Below are positions 17,096 to 26,237 of a DNA stretch of 64,000 nt, piece by piece (positions within the stretch are counted from its first letter, which is position 1; each line of letters begins with the position of its first letter). The notes below the pieces were generated by a model. It saw only the letters and a program-made list of their open reading frames with translations, made no database searches and was not told the origin of the DNA. The stretch is from an uncultured Eubacterium sp. (GTDB lineage Bacteria; Bacillota; Clostridia; Lachnospirales; Lachnospiraceae): positions 9,922-73,921 of the forward strand of contig CAPAOV010000011.1 in assembly GCA_948579355.1 (NCBI GenBank), written 5' to 3'. The position numbers were made by a program, and so were the translations under genes.

Positions 17096-18610
17096 TTACT
17101 TAGAATTTTTATCGTATTCCATCTGCCGTACACATACTTTCCTGCCCTTTCCTTTTCTTTTTTGACGTTTAAAAAAATCACGGATAAACGCCGGATGCAA
17201 GAGTATGAGCAGCGGGAATAATTCCAGTCGTCCCGCAAGCATATCAAACATCAGCACATATTTGGAAGCGATACAAAAGTCGCCAAAGTTTCGGGACGGA
17301 CCTACCATCTCCAATCCCGGCCCGATATTATTAATCGTTGCGGCAACTGCCGTAAAATTCGTAACCAAATCTTTTCCCTCGAAAGAGATGAGAAAAACCG
17401 AGGCGGAGAAGATAATCATAAAGGTAATGAAGTATACGTTGACAGAACGTACTACTTCGTGTTCAATCGGCTTTTTATCCATTTTAATTTTCTTTATGAT
17501 TTTCGGATGGATATAGGAATTTAATTCCTTTGATACCGTTTTAATTAAAATAACAAAACGCGACACCTTGATTCCGCCACCGGTACTTCCGGCGCAGGCT
17601 CCGACAAACATAAGAAGAACGAGCACGCTTTTACAGGCCTGTGACCAGTTATCAAAATCAATTGTAGAAAATCCGGTCGTTGTAATGATAGAGGCAACCT
17701 GAAAAGAAGAATGTGTCAGCGCTTCTACGGCAGTCATCGTCGAATCCCATATTTCGAAGAAAATGACGGCGATGGAAGCGGCTATAATAATCAGATAATA
17801 GCGCACTTCTTCCATTCCGAATGCTTTGCGGAACTTTCGGAATAAGATTAAATAATAGGCGTTAAAATTGACGCCAAACAGTATCATAAAAATAGTAACA
17901 ACCCATTGGATGTAAACAGAATAACCCGCAAGACTATCATTTTTGATACCAAATCCGCCGGTGCCCGCTGTGCCAAAACTCGTCGTTAAGGCATCAAACA
18001 ACGACATATTTCCGGCGAGCAAAAGCAAAACTTCCACTACGGTCAGGGCAAAATAGATGACATAAAGGATTCGTGCGGTTGTGCGCAGTTTGGGAACCAG
18101 TTTTCCAACCGACGGGCCCGGACTCTCGGCGCGCATCAGATTGATATGCGAGCCGCCGCTCAAAGGGATGATAGCCAGCAGGAAAACAAGCACGCCCATG
18201 CCGCCAATCCAGTGAGTAAAGCTGCGCCAAAAGAGAGAGCAGTAAGAGAGCGCTTCGACATCGGATAAGATGCTGGCGCCAGTCGTTGTAAAACCGGAAA
18301 TGGTCTCGAAGAGAGCATCCGTAAAAGAAGGAATCTCTCCCGTGATGACAAATGGCAGACATCCAAATAAGCTGAGAAAAACCCAACTTAAGGCTGTCGC
18401 AGCACATCCCTCTTTAAGATAGAAAATGCTGCTTTTTGGCTTATGTAAGGAGAGCAGTATACCGAAAAGCGCGCATAATATTGCGATAATAAGATAGGCT
18501 AAAATTTCCCTCTCCCGATAGATGGCGCCTACAGCACATGGTAAAAGAAGAAGAATAGCTTCAATTTTCAAAATGTATCCTAAAATATAACCAATCATCG
18601 AACGATTCAT
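17096..18610 (-). CDS. trkH: TrkH/KtrB-family potassium uptake channel subunit
   Basis: The membrane translocation subunit of a Trk potassium system, 504 residues, with four repeated M1-P-M2 units. Selectivity-filter-like glycine segments appear in ETISGFTTTGAS, FGTAGTGGFG, ITTTGFST and ATINNIGPG. The C-terminus is short and strongly basic. It lies 18 bases downstream of trkA, which encodes the cytoplasmic NAD-binding regulator, so the two form a complete low- to medium-affinity uptake system. Confidence 0.92.
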   Translation of the reverse strand: MNRSMIGYILGYILKIEAILLLLPCAVGAIYREREILAYLIIAILCALFGILLSLHKPKSSIFYLKEGCAATALSWVFLSLFGCLPFVITGEIPSFTDALFETISGFTTTGASILSDVEALSYCSLFWRSFTHWIGGMGVLVFLLAIIPLSGGSHINLMRAESPGPSVGKLVPKLRTTARILYVIYFALTVVEVLLLLAGNMSLFDALTTSFGTAGTGGFGIKNDSLAGYSVYIQWVVTIFMILFGVNFNAYYLILFRKFRKAFGMEEVRYYLIIIAASIAVIFFEIWDSTMTAVEALTHSSFQVASIITTTGFSTIDFDNWSQACKSVLVLLMFVGACAGSTGGGIKVSRFVILIKTVSKELNSYIHPKIIKKIKMDKKPIEHEVVRSVNVYFITFMIIFSASVFLISFEGKDLVTNFTAVAATINNIGPGLEMVGPSRNFGDFCIASKYVLMFDMLAGRLELFPLLILLHPAFIRDFFKRQKRKGKGRKVCVRQMEYDKNSK

Positions 18611-18628
18611 AATGACAACCTCTCTTTT

Positions 18629-20017
18629 TTAAGCCAAAATATCCGTTAGTTTGTCAAAACCGGTATGGGTGGTAACAATAATTACCGTATCGCCAACTTG
18701 TATATTATCCTGACCACTTGGTATCTTTGCAATGCCGTTACGGTAAATGCAGGCGACAAGCAAATTCTTTTTCAAGTCCAGATTCATAAGCGGCTGTCCG
18801 GTTACTTCCGAGGCTTCGTCGACCATAAATTCAATCGCTTCCACCCGTGAATCAAAAAGATGATACAGCGTCTCAATATTGCTGTTCATGGAATTTTTCT
18901 TGGCGCGCACAAAAGCGATAATTGCCTCGGAAGTAATCATTCGTGGATAAATGACGCTGCCGAGATTTAAGTTGCCAATGACATTTTTGAATGTCATGCG
19001 GTTGATTTTAGTAATGACCTTGGCATTGGAAACCTGCTTGGCGTAGAGTGTCAGCATGACGTTTTCTTCGTCGATACCGGTCAGCGGAACAAAAGATTTG
19101 GCCTGTTCTAATCCCTCTTCTTTCAGCAGTTCCTGGTCGGTTCCATCGCCGTTTATAATAATTGCTTCCGGTAACAGAATGCTCAATTCTTCACACCGCG
19201 ACACTTTTTTTTCGATTATTTTTACGTCTATTCCCATTTGTAACAGTTGATGGGCGAGATAATAAGAAGATTTTCCGCCGCCGACAATCAGAGTATCTTT
19301 TACTTGTTTCGTCTGAAAGCCAATTTTATGTAGAAAGGAACGTATGCTTCTGCGGGATGATACAAAGGAAATGGTATCGTTTTCTTCCAGAACGAAAGAG
19401 CCGTCCGGAATATATACTTCGCCGTCGCGTTCTACTACGCATATGAGAATTTCCGAGGAAATATTTTTTCCCAAATCAGCAATCGACATGCCTGCCAGTA
19501 TATTGTCCGGCGGCAGCTGGCATTTAATCATCTCCGCCTGTCCGTGCGCAAAGGAGTTTACTTCCAAAGCGGTCGGCAGAAATAGTATTCGCGCCGTCTC
19601 CCGCGCCATCTCCAAGTCCGGATTAATAATCATCGTCAGTCCCAGTTTTTCGCGAAGATAGCCGGCGTCCTGATTGTAATCCGGTGAGCAGATACGGGCA
19701 ATGGCGGCGCAGTCGCCCGCCTGTTTGGCAATGGTGCAGCAAAGGACGTTGAGCTCATCCGAGGAGGTGACGGCAATGATTAAGTCCGCCTTTTCTATCC
19801 CGGCCTCAAGCTGAATATTATAACTTGCCCCGTTTCCGACAATACCCATGACGTCATAATAATTGGCAATTTCCTGTAGACGTCCGGCATTTTTGTCGAT
19901 GAGAGTAATATCGTGTCCTTCTTTAATCAGTTGTTCGGTCAGCGCCGCACCCACCTTTCCGCAGCCGACAATGATAATGTTTAATCCCTGTTTATTATTG
20001 GTATTCCATATTTTCAC
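18629..20017 (-). CDS. trkA: TrkA potassium uptake regulatory protein with two RCK domains
   Basis: A peripheral membrane protein that gates TrkH in response to NAD(H) or ATP. The 462 residues contain two RCK_N/RCK_C tandems: nucleotide-binding loops IIIVGCGKVGAAL (about 14-26) and LIVGGGKSSYYLA (about 243-255), each followed by a small C-terminal RCK domain. The GTG start overlaps the aroE stop (GTGA at 20014-20017) and uses GGAGG inside the aroE 3' end, so translation is coupled to a shikimate-pathway gene. Confidence 0.92.
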   Translation of the reverse strand: MKIWNTNNKQGLNIIIVGCGKVGAALTEQLIKEGHDITLIDKNAGRLQEIANYYDVMGIVGNGASYNIQLEAGIEKADLIIAVTSSDELNVLCCTIAKQAGDCAAIARICSPDYNQDAGYLREKLGLTMIINPDLEMARETARILFLPTALEVNSFAHGQAEMIKCQLPPDNILAGMSIADLGKNISSEILICVVERDGEVYIPDGSFVLEENDTISFVSSRRSIRSFLHKIGFQTKQVKDTLIVGGGKSSYYLAHQLLQMGIDVKIIEKKVSRCEELSILLPEAIIINGDGTDQELLKEEGLEQAKSFVPLTGIDEENVMLTLYAKQVSNAKVITKINRMTFKNVIGNLNLGSVIYPRMITSEAIIAFVRAKKNSMNSNIETLYHLFDSRVEAIEFMVDEASEVTGQPLMNLDLKKNLLVACIYRNGIAKIPSGQDNIQVGDTVIIVTTHTGFDKLTDILA

Positions 20018-20784
20018 TTGTTTTTTCCTCCCTTTAACTGTCGATAGATTTCATCAATCCTTGCTTCATCAATCGCAGTATCAAGAAATATTTCTACGGC
20101 GTACTTTGCCTGGGCTACGAGCATTTCCAAACCGGTAACGCCAATCATTCCGAGTTGCTGAGCCTGTGCCGTCAGTTTTGTCGTCAAAGGATTTGCAATG
20201 ATATCGAAAACGGCCTCACATTGTGGAAAATGGCTTAAATCGACGGGAGAAGAGTCTGTGTTGGGATACATGCCAACGGGGCTTGTATTTATGACAATTG
20301 CAGCGTCACTGTGTTTCTTAAAACACTCTTCGTAGGTAATTACGCCCTCTTTCATCGTGCGGTGGCCCACGATAATCTGTTGCCCGGCTCCCATTTCCCG
20401 AATGGCTGCCTGTACGGCCTGCGAGGCGCCTCCATTTCCTAAGACAACGACTTTTTTCCCCGTCATATCAACGCCGTGTTTTTTTACCATATACATAAAG
20501 CCCGGCATATCGGTATTGTATCCATAGAGTTTGCCATTGCGGTTTACAATGGTGTTGACAGCTCCGATTGCCCTTGCGCCGTCGTCCATCTCCGTGAGAT
20601 AGGGAATGACATCCTGTTTGTAAGGAATCGTTACGTTAATTGCCCGAAAAGGGTGTTCTTCCATAAAAGCGGGAAATTCTTCACGGGATAGCGGGTGTGG
20701 CTCATAAGTATAGTCTGCCAGTAGTTCATGAATTTCTTTTGAGACGCTGTGACCAAGTGTCTCGCCAATCAATCCGTATTCCAT
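20014..20784 (-). CDS. aroE: Shikimate dehydrogenase (NADP+)
   Basis: Reduces 3-dehydroshikimate to shikimate. The 256 residues begin MEYGLIGETLGHSVS, the substrate-binding serine motif. The catalytic lysine K56 lies in VTIPYK and D92 in YNTD, with the NADP loop VLGNGGASQA following. The start at 20784 is supported by GGAGG eight bases upstream; an upstream frame to 20949 adds residues unlike the family. The flanking chemistry is carried by the aroD-aroK fusion at 6812. It heads a minus-strand unit aroE-trkA-trkH-asnB with its own promoter. Confidence 0.93.
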   Translation of the reverse strand: MEYGLIGETLGHSVSKEIHELLADYTYEPHPLSREEFPAFMEEHPFRAINVTIPYKQDVIPYLTEMDDGARAIGAVNTIVNRNGKLYGYNTDMPGFMYMVKKHGVDMTGKKVVVLGNGGASQAVQAAIREMGAGQQIIVGHRTMKEGVITYEECFKKHSDAAIVINTSPVGMYPNTDSSPVDLSHFPQCEAVFDIIANPLTTKLTAQAQQLGMIGVTGLEMLVAQAKYAVEIFLDTAIDEARIDEIYRQLKGGKNK

Positions 20785-20815
20785 AAGTAACCTCCGAATA
20801 AGTTTATCTGTGAAG

Positions 20816-20844
20816 AGTGTAGCACAAAAACTTGTCCTCATCAA
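20816..20844 (-). promoter_or_regulatory. Probable sigma-A promoter for aroE-trkA-trkH
   Basis: Read on the minus strand: TTGATG (20844-20839), a 17-base spacer and TACACT (20821-20816) with TG upstream of the -10. It lies about 30 bases before the aroE start. The rest of the 140-base gap to spoIIIAA should hold the spoIIIA promoter, but I see no convincing sigma-E sequence there. Confidence 0.6.
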
Positions 20845-20924
20845 GGAATAATCCAAACGGACAGGCATATATATGTTACAAATGTGTATTGCGAAACCGG
20901 AACAGGACGAAAGGGGGAGCTTTG

Positions 20925-21797
20925 ATGCAGGGGCAGGAAATTTGTTCAATGCTGCCGTCGCGGCTGGCGGCCATTGTCAGAAGATACGACAGCGATTGGG
21001 AAAATGTTCAGGAAATACGCATTCGTCAGGGCAGGCGGATGACACTGCGTTATCGGGGAGAACTACATATTCCGCAGGGACAGCAATCCGATGTCACGGC
21101 AATGGAATGTAAGGAAATCCTGTCACAGATTAGTCAGCATTCCCTGTATGCATTTGAAGAAGAAATCCGCCGCGGTTATATGACGCTTCCATGCGGACAT
21201 CGGATTGGCGTTGCCGGACGGGCTGTCATGGAGCAGGGGCAGGTACGCACACTCCGTCAGATTACCTGTCTGAATATACGGATATCGCACGAAAAAAGAG
21301 GGTGTGCGGATTGGCTGATGCCCTATCTGCTTCATGGGAAACAATTATATTCGGCGCTTCTTGTCTCGCCGCCCGGAGGGGGAAAAACAACGCTGCTGCG
21401 TGATATCGTCCGCAACGTATCCGCTCGGTTCAATGTCTCTCTCATCGACGAGCGCTCGGAAATTGCCGGATGTTATCAGGGAATCCCACAGCGGGACGTC
21501 GGTCCGAACTGTGATGTGCTTGACGGATGTCCTAAGGCAGTCGGGATGGAGATGGCGCTGCGCTCGCTGGGGCCGGATGTGATTGCCGTCGATGAGATTG
21601 GATTGAAAGAGGATGACAGGGCGATGCACAAAGCGCTTGTCAGCGGTTGTTCGCTGTTGGCTACCATGCATGGCGAGGACTTATCACCAATAAGAGAAAA
21701 GGGGTTGTTTCATCGGTATATCCTGCTTGACGGGAGCCGGAAACCGGGAAGTGTAACGGGAATTTATAATCAACGGGGGCAGCAGATATGGGGATGA
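20925..21797 (+). CDS. spoIIIAA: Stage III sporulation protein AA, ATPase
   Basis: A secretion-type ATPase of the SpoIIIA-SpoIIQ channel connecting mother cell and forespore. The 290 residues contain Walker A SPPGGGKTT (about 148-156), DERSEIAG and Walker B VIAVDEIG. ATG 20925 is set by AAGGGGGAG; an in-frame extension to 20832 has no binding site. It is the first of eight tightly spaced genes, spoIIIAA to AH, and its 3' end overlaps spoIIIAB by ten bases. Expression is expected in the mother cell under sigma-E from knowledge of Bacillus. Confidence 0.94.
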   Translation: MQGQEICSMLPSRLAAIVRRYDSDWENVQEIRIRQGRRMTLRYRGELHIPQGQQSDVTAMECKEILSQISQHSLYAFEEEIRRGYMTLPCGHRIGVAGRAVMEQGQVRTLRQITCLNIRISHEKRGCADWLMPYLLHGKQLYSALLVSPPGGGKTTLLRDIVRNVSARFNVSLIDERSEIAGCYQGIPQRDVGPNCDVLDGCPKAVGMEMALRSLGPDVIAVDEIGLKEDDRAMHKALVSGCSLLATMHGEDLSPIREKGLFHRYILLDGSRKPGSVTGIYNQRGQQIWG

Positions 21798-22306
21798 GAT
21801 GGTGTGGCGGAATGCTTATTATGATTGGCAGCGTCTGTGTGGGAATATGGCTTCGCACACAGTATTTGTACCGGCTGCAGACGACAAAGGATATACAGTG
21901 TGGGATATCGCTTCTCAAAGGAGAGATTCAATATGGAAGAGTACCGCTTCCGGAGGCTTGTCTATCCGTTGCTCTCCGGCTTCACGGAAACAGCCGTCTC
22001 TTTTTTCAGACGGTGAGCGAAAGGCTGCAGGAGAGGGGCGGGACGGTAGAAAAGGTATGGCGGGAGTCGATAGAAAATGTATTCGGACGCCGTCTGCTCG
22101 GCGCGGGAGACTATGAAGAATTCATCCGTCTCGGGAATACATTGGGGAATTTGGATGTTGAGTTACAGGTGCGCGCGATGGAACTTTGTATGAAGAGGCT
22201 GGAAGAAAGTATTTCCTGCTATGAGAAAGAGAAAAAGAATCAGACAAAACTCTATCCGGTGGTAGGAACCTTTGGAGGATTTCTTTTATGTCTTGTCCTG
22301 CTATAG
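21788..22306 (+). CDS. spoIIIAB: Stage III sporulation protein AB
   Basis: A membrane protein of the SpoIIIA complex resembling type II secretion GspF. It has 172 residues with a membrane segment at each end and a helical soluble middle containing the conserved GNTLGNLDVELQ motif, with KLYPVVGTFGG before the final helix. It overlaps spoIIIAA by ten bases; ATG 21794 is an equally possible start. Confidence 0.92.
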   Translation: MGMRWCGGMLIMIGSVCVGIWLRTQYLYRLQTTKDIQCGISLLKGEIQYGRVPLPEACLSVALRLHGNSRLFFQTVSERLQERGGTVEKVWRESIENVFGRRLLGAGDYEEFIRLGNTLGNLDVELQVRAMELCMKRLEESISCYEKEKKNQTKLYPVVGTFGGFLLCLVLL

Positions 22307-22356
22307 CAGATAAAGATAGAAAAAATTGATAAGAAAGTGCAGAAAAGAGGAATTAC

Positions 22357-22551
22357 ATGGAAATAACAATTATTTTTAAAATCGCACTGGTAGGAATACT
22401 GGTTACTATTTTGAATCAGATACTAAAACAGTCAGGGAGGGATGAACAGGCGTTTATTGTCAGTCTGGCGGGTCTGATACTTGTTCTGTTTTGGATTATA
22501 CCGTACATATCAGAATTATTTGAAAGCATACAGGATATGTTTTCTATCTGA
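22357..22551 (+). CDS. spoIIIAC: Stage III sporulation protein AC
   Basis: A 64-residue protein of two membrane helices, the usual length and shape of SpoIIIAC, with the loop motif LKQSGRDEQAFIV between them. It belongs to the mother-cell membrane part of the SpoIIIA channel. AGAGG precedes the ATG at seven-base spacing. Confidence 0.92.
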   Translation: MEITIIFKIALVGILVTILNQILKQSGRDEQAFIVSLAGLILVLFWIIPYISELFESIQDMFSI

Positions 22552-22581
22552 CGGCGTAGGAGAGCAAACAGGGGGATTAGT

Positions 22582-22962
22582 ATGATTAAAATAGCGGTGC
22601 TTGGAATTAGTATTATCTTTCTAACGATGATGGCGGGCAGTATAAAACGGGAATATGCAATCGCAGTTACTGTCGGGGCAACAGTCTTACTTGCCCTGTA
22701 TGGAGTGAGCTCACTGAAATCCATTATTGAGCGCATTGCAGAGCTGCAGGAAAGTATCGGCGTCGGGGAGGAGTACCTGACGATATTGCTGAAAATGGTT
22801 GGCATTGCCTATTTGACCCAGCTTGTTGTCAGTATATGCCGCGACGCAGGCAATGGGGCTGTCGCGGCACAGATTAATATGGTAGGGAAAATAAGTATGC
22901 TGCTTGTCAGCTTTCCGGTGCTGGAAGCTTTGTTGAAGACAGTTGGGGAAATGCTGCGATGA
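22582..22962 (+). CDS. spoIIIAD: Stage III sporulation protein AD
   Basis: A 126-residue integral membrane protein with an N-terminal helix pair, a middle charged segment (IIERIAELQESIGVGEEYL) and two C-terminal helices, as in the SpoIIIAC/AD family. It lies between spoIIIAC and spoIIIAE, 30 and 39 bases away. Confidence 0.92.
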   Translation: MIKIAVLGISIIFLTMMAGSIKREYAIAVTVGATVLLALYGVSSLKSIIERIAELQESIGVGEEYLTILLKMVGIAYLTQLVVSICRDAGNGAVAAQINMVGKISMLLVSFPVLEALLKTVGEMLR

Positions 22963-23001
22963 TACGGGGGTCAACGGTTTCCCCGAGGATTGGAGGAGTG
23001 C

Positions 23002-24135
23002 ATGAGAGGATGGGTGTTAGCGGCCGGTATCCTGTTGGCGGTTTTGATACCTGAAAAAATATATGCCGCGGAAACCGTTCCACAATTGGACTGGCAAAAG
23101 GAGATTGATTTGGCGGAGACGGATGAAATCTTTGCCAAAAATGCCGGTGAAACATCGTTTTCTTTGAGCGGTTACGTTGCGGACGTCGTCAAAGGGAAAG
23201 CAGAGTTTTCTTTCTTTCATCTTATAGATGGTCTCGTGGGGCATTTAGAAGACGGGATGGAGGAGCAGAAGAAGACGCTGCTTCGCATATTGGCGCTTGC
23301 TGTCTTTGCCGGCATTTTTGTGCGGTTTGCCGGAACATTTGGCGACAGGGAGTTGGGAGAGACCGGATTTTATGTTGTATTTTTACTTATGACCGGACTG
23401 GTATCTTCCGGATTTTATCTTGTATTCGAGGTGGCAAAAGAAGCATTGGTACATCTCGTGGATTTTATGAAAGCGCTTATTCCCTCCTTTTCTCTGGCGC
23501 TCTGTTACGGAGGAGGAACACAGACTTCCCTGTTATTTTATGAGACGATGCTGATTGCCATGGGGCTTCTGGAAATGCTTATGTCCGGATTTTTGCTTCC
23601 CGGCGTGCAGATTTACTTTTTTATGAATATCGTCAATCAGCTTGCCGAAAACCGTTTTTCAAGAATGGTGGAACTGCTTCGCAGCGTCTTGCGGTGGAGC
23701 GTTAAGATTTTGTTTGCCGTGCTGCTCGGCTATCAGGGGATACAGGGGATGCTTTTGCCGGTCATGGACAAGGTGAAAAATAATGCTCTGTGGCAATCGG
23801 CAAAAGGACTTCCGGGGGTAGGGAATACGGTAGGAAGTGTAATGGATACAATGCTTGGGAGCGGGGTGTTGATTAAAAGCGCAGTAGGTATCGGCGGAGT
23901 TATCGCTATTATCCTGCTTTGTATCTATCCTCTTCTGAAAATACTTCTGTTTACCCTGCTTTACAAAATCGGCAGCGCTATAGTACAGCCGGTCAGTGAC
24001 AGACGGATTGCCGCCGTCCTCCAGTCGGCAGCGGCAAGCGGAAAACTTCTGCTCGGCTATGTGTTGGCGGGGGCGCTTATGTTTGTGCTATCCATCACAA
24101 TTGTGCTTGTGTGTACGAATATGACGATGGGGTGA
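23002..24135 (+). CDS. spoIIIAE: Stage III sporulation protein AE
   Basis: A polytopic membrane protein of the SpoIIIA complex, 377 residues, with an N-terminal signal-like helix ending in IYAAE and about seven further membrane segments. The conserved stretch FSLALCYGGGTQTS matches the family. ATG 23002 follows GGAGG at five bases; a TTG at 22990 lies within the binding site itself. Confidence 0.92.
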   Translation: MRGWVLAAGILLAVLIPEKIYAAETVPQLDWQKEIDLAETDEIFAKNAGETSFSLSGYVADVVKGKAEFSFFHLIDGLVGHLEDGMEEQKKTLLRILALAVFAGIFVRFAGTFGDRELGETGFYVVFLLMTGLVSSGFYLVFEVAKEALVHLVDFMKALIPSFSLALCYGGGTQTSLLFYETMLIAMGLLEMLMSGFLLPGVQIYFFMNIVNQLAENRFSRMVELLRSVLRWSVKILFAVLLGYQGIQGMLLPVMDKVKNNALWQSAKGLPGVGNTVGSVMDTMLGSGVLIKSAVGIGGVIAIILLCIYPLLKILLFTLLYKIGSAIVQPVSDRRIAAVLQSAAASGKLLLGYVLAGALMFVLSITIVLVCTNMTMG

Positions 24136-24148
24136 AAGGGTGGATGAT

Positions 24149-24631
24149 ATGGAGACGATAATGGAAATGATGAGGCATATCGTTATATTTTTACTGATTG
24201 CCTCCATGATTGGCAATCTGCTTGTAGAGAGCGAGTACCGAAAGTATCTGTCGTATGCAACGGGACTGATTGTGATGGTAATGTTTCTTGTGCCGGTGTT
24301 GTCGCTTATGGGGAAAGAAAAGGATTGGAAAGATTATCTCGTTCAGGCAGATTACCGGCAGAAAGCAGAACAGACAAAAAAAGAGATAGCTCTGTTGGGA
24401 GAAGAATATGAAAAAAAAGCACGGAAGCAGTACGAAGAGGCGTTGCGCACGGAAATAGCCGGTTTGGCAGGAGCAAAGCCGGAACGATGTACCGTCCGTA
24501 TAAGAGAGGGAGAGGTAAGGAGTATCCGCATAAAAGTAGAGAAGATGCCGGACTCTTTAGATTCCGTCATTACATCGCTCTCGCTGCGGTATGGGGTGGA
24601 AAAGGATAATATTTTTATCGAGGAGGGCTGA
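24149..24631 (+). CDS. spoIIIAF: Stage III sporulation protein AF
   Basis: About 160 residues: two N-terminal membrane helices followed by a soluble ring-building-like domain (KPERCTVRIREGEVRSI and the C-terminal SLRYGVEKDNI). ATG 24149 is favoured by AAAGGGTGG just upstream; an in-frame GTG at 24140 is possible and would add three residues. It lies four bases before spoIIIAG. Confidence 0.88.
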   Translation: METIMEMMRHIVIFLLIASMIGNLLVESEYRKYLSYATGLIVMVMFLVPVLSLMGKEKDWKDYLVQADYRQKAEQTKKEIALLGEEYEKKARKQYEEALRTEIAGLAGAKPERCTVRIREGEVRSIRIKVEKMPDSLDSVITSLSLRYGVEKDNIFIEEG

Positions 24632-24635
24632 CGGA

Positions 24636-25160
24636 GTGGAACAGATAAAGGAATTGATTCATAAAATCGGGTTGCTGAAGCTTGGTATTGTTATTCTGTG
24701 CGGCGTTTTTCTCATGGTACTTTCGTGGGGAGGAAAGGAGCAGGAGGCGGTGATGAATTCTGCGACAGAGGCGCCGACGCAGGAGGGAGGCGATTCATCC
24801 GAGGAGTATAAGCAGGCGAGAGAGGAGGAACTGCGCCGTCTGCTGCAAAAAGTCGATGGCGTGGGAGGGGTGGATGTTATGATTACCTTGAAAGCGTCCA
24901 ATGAGAAAGTGACGTTAAAGGACAATACGAGTAAGGGGGAGAACAACGAGGAGAAGACAGTTTTAGTAGAAAATCAGGAGCGAAATTCATCTCCCTATAT
25001 TGTGCAGGAAAGGGAGCCTGAAATAGAAGGAATTGCGATTGTCTGCGAGGGAGGATATGATTCCGTCATAAAAAGAGAAATTACAGAGGCAGTTAGTGCA
25101 TTATTTTCCATTGACAGTCATAAAATAAAAGTAATGAAGAGCAAGGAGGCAAAGGAGTGA
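24636..25160 (+). CDS. spoIIIAG: Stage III sporulation protein AG
   Basis: A channel-ring component: one N-terminal membrane helix (LGIVILCGVFLMVLS), a Glu/Ser-rich linker and a soluble domain (VGGVDVMITL, EGIAIVCEGG) found in SpoIIIAG, which in Bacillus forms a large ring around the mother-cell side. The GTG start at 24636 is positioned eight bases after AGGAGGG. The stop TGA overlaps the GTG of spoIIIAH. Confidence 0.92.
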   Translation: MEQIKELIHKIGLLKLGIVILCGVFLMVLSWGGKEQEAVMNSATEAPTQEGGDSSEEYKQAREEELRRLLQKVDGVGGVDVMITLKASNEKVTLKDNTSKGENNEEKTVLVENQERNSSPYIVQEREPEIEGIAIVCEGGYDSVIKREITEAVSALFSIDSHKIKVMKSKEAKE

Positions 25161-25786
25161 AGAAAGTCTTGAAAAAAAATCAAATTATTATTACGGCGTT
25201 GGTGGTGATGGTTGCTATTGCCGGCTATATGAGTATTACGGACAAAGAGCAGATGACCATGTCCACGGGCGGTACGGAAGAAAATGCACAAGTAAGCGAC
25301 ATTTCAGAGGAAGATATTGTGCTGGATGAAGATGACTCTGTCAGCGGTTCAGCGGCAACTGCTTCGAATGAGAAAGTGTCTTCCAAGGAAAATGCCGGGG
25401 AGGCGGTGTTGGTAAGCAATACGGTAAAAGGAAATTATTTTGAAGAGGCAAAGTTGTCACGCGAACAGACAAGGGCAAAGAACAAGGAAACGCTTACAAG
25501 TCTGGTAAATAACAAAAATGCGTCCAATGCACAGAAAGATAAGGCAATGAATGAAATTGTAAAAATGACGGAAGTGAATGAAAAGGAAACGGCAACGGAG
25601 AACCTGTTGGCGGCAAAAGGGTTTGCAGAAGCGGTAGTTACTATTTTGTCAGATAGTGTGGATGTTGTTGTCAACGCAGAAGATTTGACAGAGCAGCAGA
25701 TTGCTCAAATTGAAGATGTAGTGAAACGAAAGACGGAGTGCAGTGCCGATAAAATTGTTATTTCCCCTGTTGGCAAAAATAAATAA
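25157..25786 (+). CDS. spoIIIAH: Stage III sporulation protein AH
   Basis: The mother-cell partner that meets forespore SpoIIQ across the intermembrane space. The 209 residues have one N-terminal membrane helix, an acidic Ser-rich stretch, and a C-terminal YscJ/FliF-like ring domain (about 115-209, with DVVVNAEDLTEQQIAQIEDVV). GTG start at 25157 in a GTGA overlap with spoIIIAG. The promoter of the next operon lies over its last codons. Confidence 0.93.
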   Translation: MKKVLKKNQIIITALVVMVAIAGYMSITDKEQMTMSTGGTEENAQVSDISEEDIVLDEDDSVSGSAATASNEKVSSKENAGEAVLVSNTVKGNYFEEAKLSREQTRAKNKETLTSLVNNKNASNAQKDKAMNEIVKMTEVNEKETATENLLAAKGFAEAVVTILSDSVDVVVNAEDLTEQQIAQIEDVVKRKTECSADKIVISPVGKNK

Positions 25787-25798
25787 ATCTGTTATAAT
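25770..25798 (+). promoter_or_regulatory. Strong sigma-A promoter for the asp23-nusB-xseA operon
   Basis: TTGGCA (25770-25775), exactly 17 bases, then TATAAT (25793-25798) with TG one base upstream (extended -10). It overlaps the end of spoIIIAH and lies about 55 bases before the first gene of the downstream housekeeping series. Confidence 0.78.
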
Positions 25799-25852
25799 AC
25801 ATAATACAACTGCAAAGTTGTATGGTATCATACGAATAGGAGGTACAACAGT

Positions 25853-26227
25853 ATGACAGAGATGAAACGCGATTCCTTTGAAAAGCACTCGGGAATCGGA
25901 GAAGTTCAGATTGCCAATGAGGTAGTTGCCAGTATTGCGGGGATTTCGGCGGCTGAGATAGAAGGCGTCGAAGCGATGGCAGGTGGCTTTGCCAATGAAT
26001 TGGCGGGTAGATTCGGAGCTAAAAATTTGTCTAAGGGAGTTAAAGTTGAGGTTCAGGATGGTACTGCCGTAGTCGAACTGGCAATTGTCATGAAATACGG
26101 TTATAATATTCCGAAAACCTGTGAGCAGGTACAGGAAAAGGTGGCGCAGGCAATCAATTCAATGACAGGTCTTACAGCAAAACAGGTCAATGTCCGCATT
26201 GCCGGAGTGAGCCTTGAGCAGGAATAA
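25853..26227 (+). CDS. Asp23/Gls24 family envelope stress protein (YqhY-like)
   Basis: A 124-residue member of the Asp23/Gls24 family, with GEVQIANEVVASIAGISAAEIEGV and MKYGYNIPKTCEQVQEKV as signatures. The family is linked to envelope homeostasis and, in Bacillus YqhY, to acetyl-CoA carboxylase function. As in many Firmicutes it sits directly upstream of nusB. Start ATG 25853 follows AGGAGG. Molecular function is not settled. Confidence 0.9.
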   Translation: MTEMKRDSFEKHSGIGEVQIANEVVASIAGISAAEIEGVEAMAGGFANELAGRFGAKNLSKGVKVEVQDGTAVVELAIVMKYGYNIPKTCEQVQEKVAQAINSMTGLTAKQVNVRIAGVSLEQE

Positions 26228-26237
26228 GAGGATAATT

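Noticed and set aside
20850..20920. Sigma-E promoter for spoIIIAA
   Set aside because: GCATATATATG resembles part of a -35, but no matching -10 at proper spacing was found, so it is not listed as a feature.
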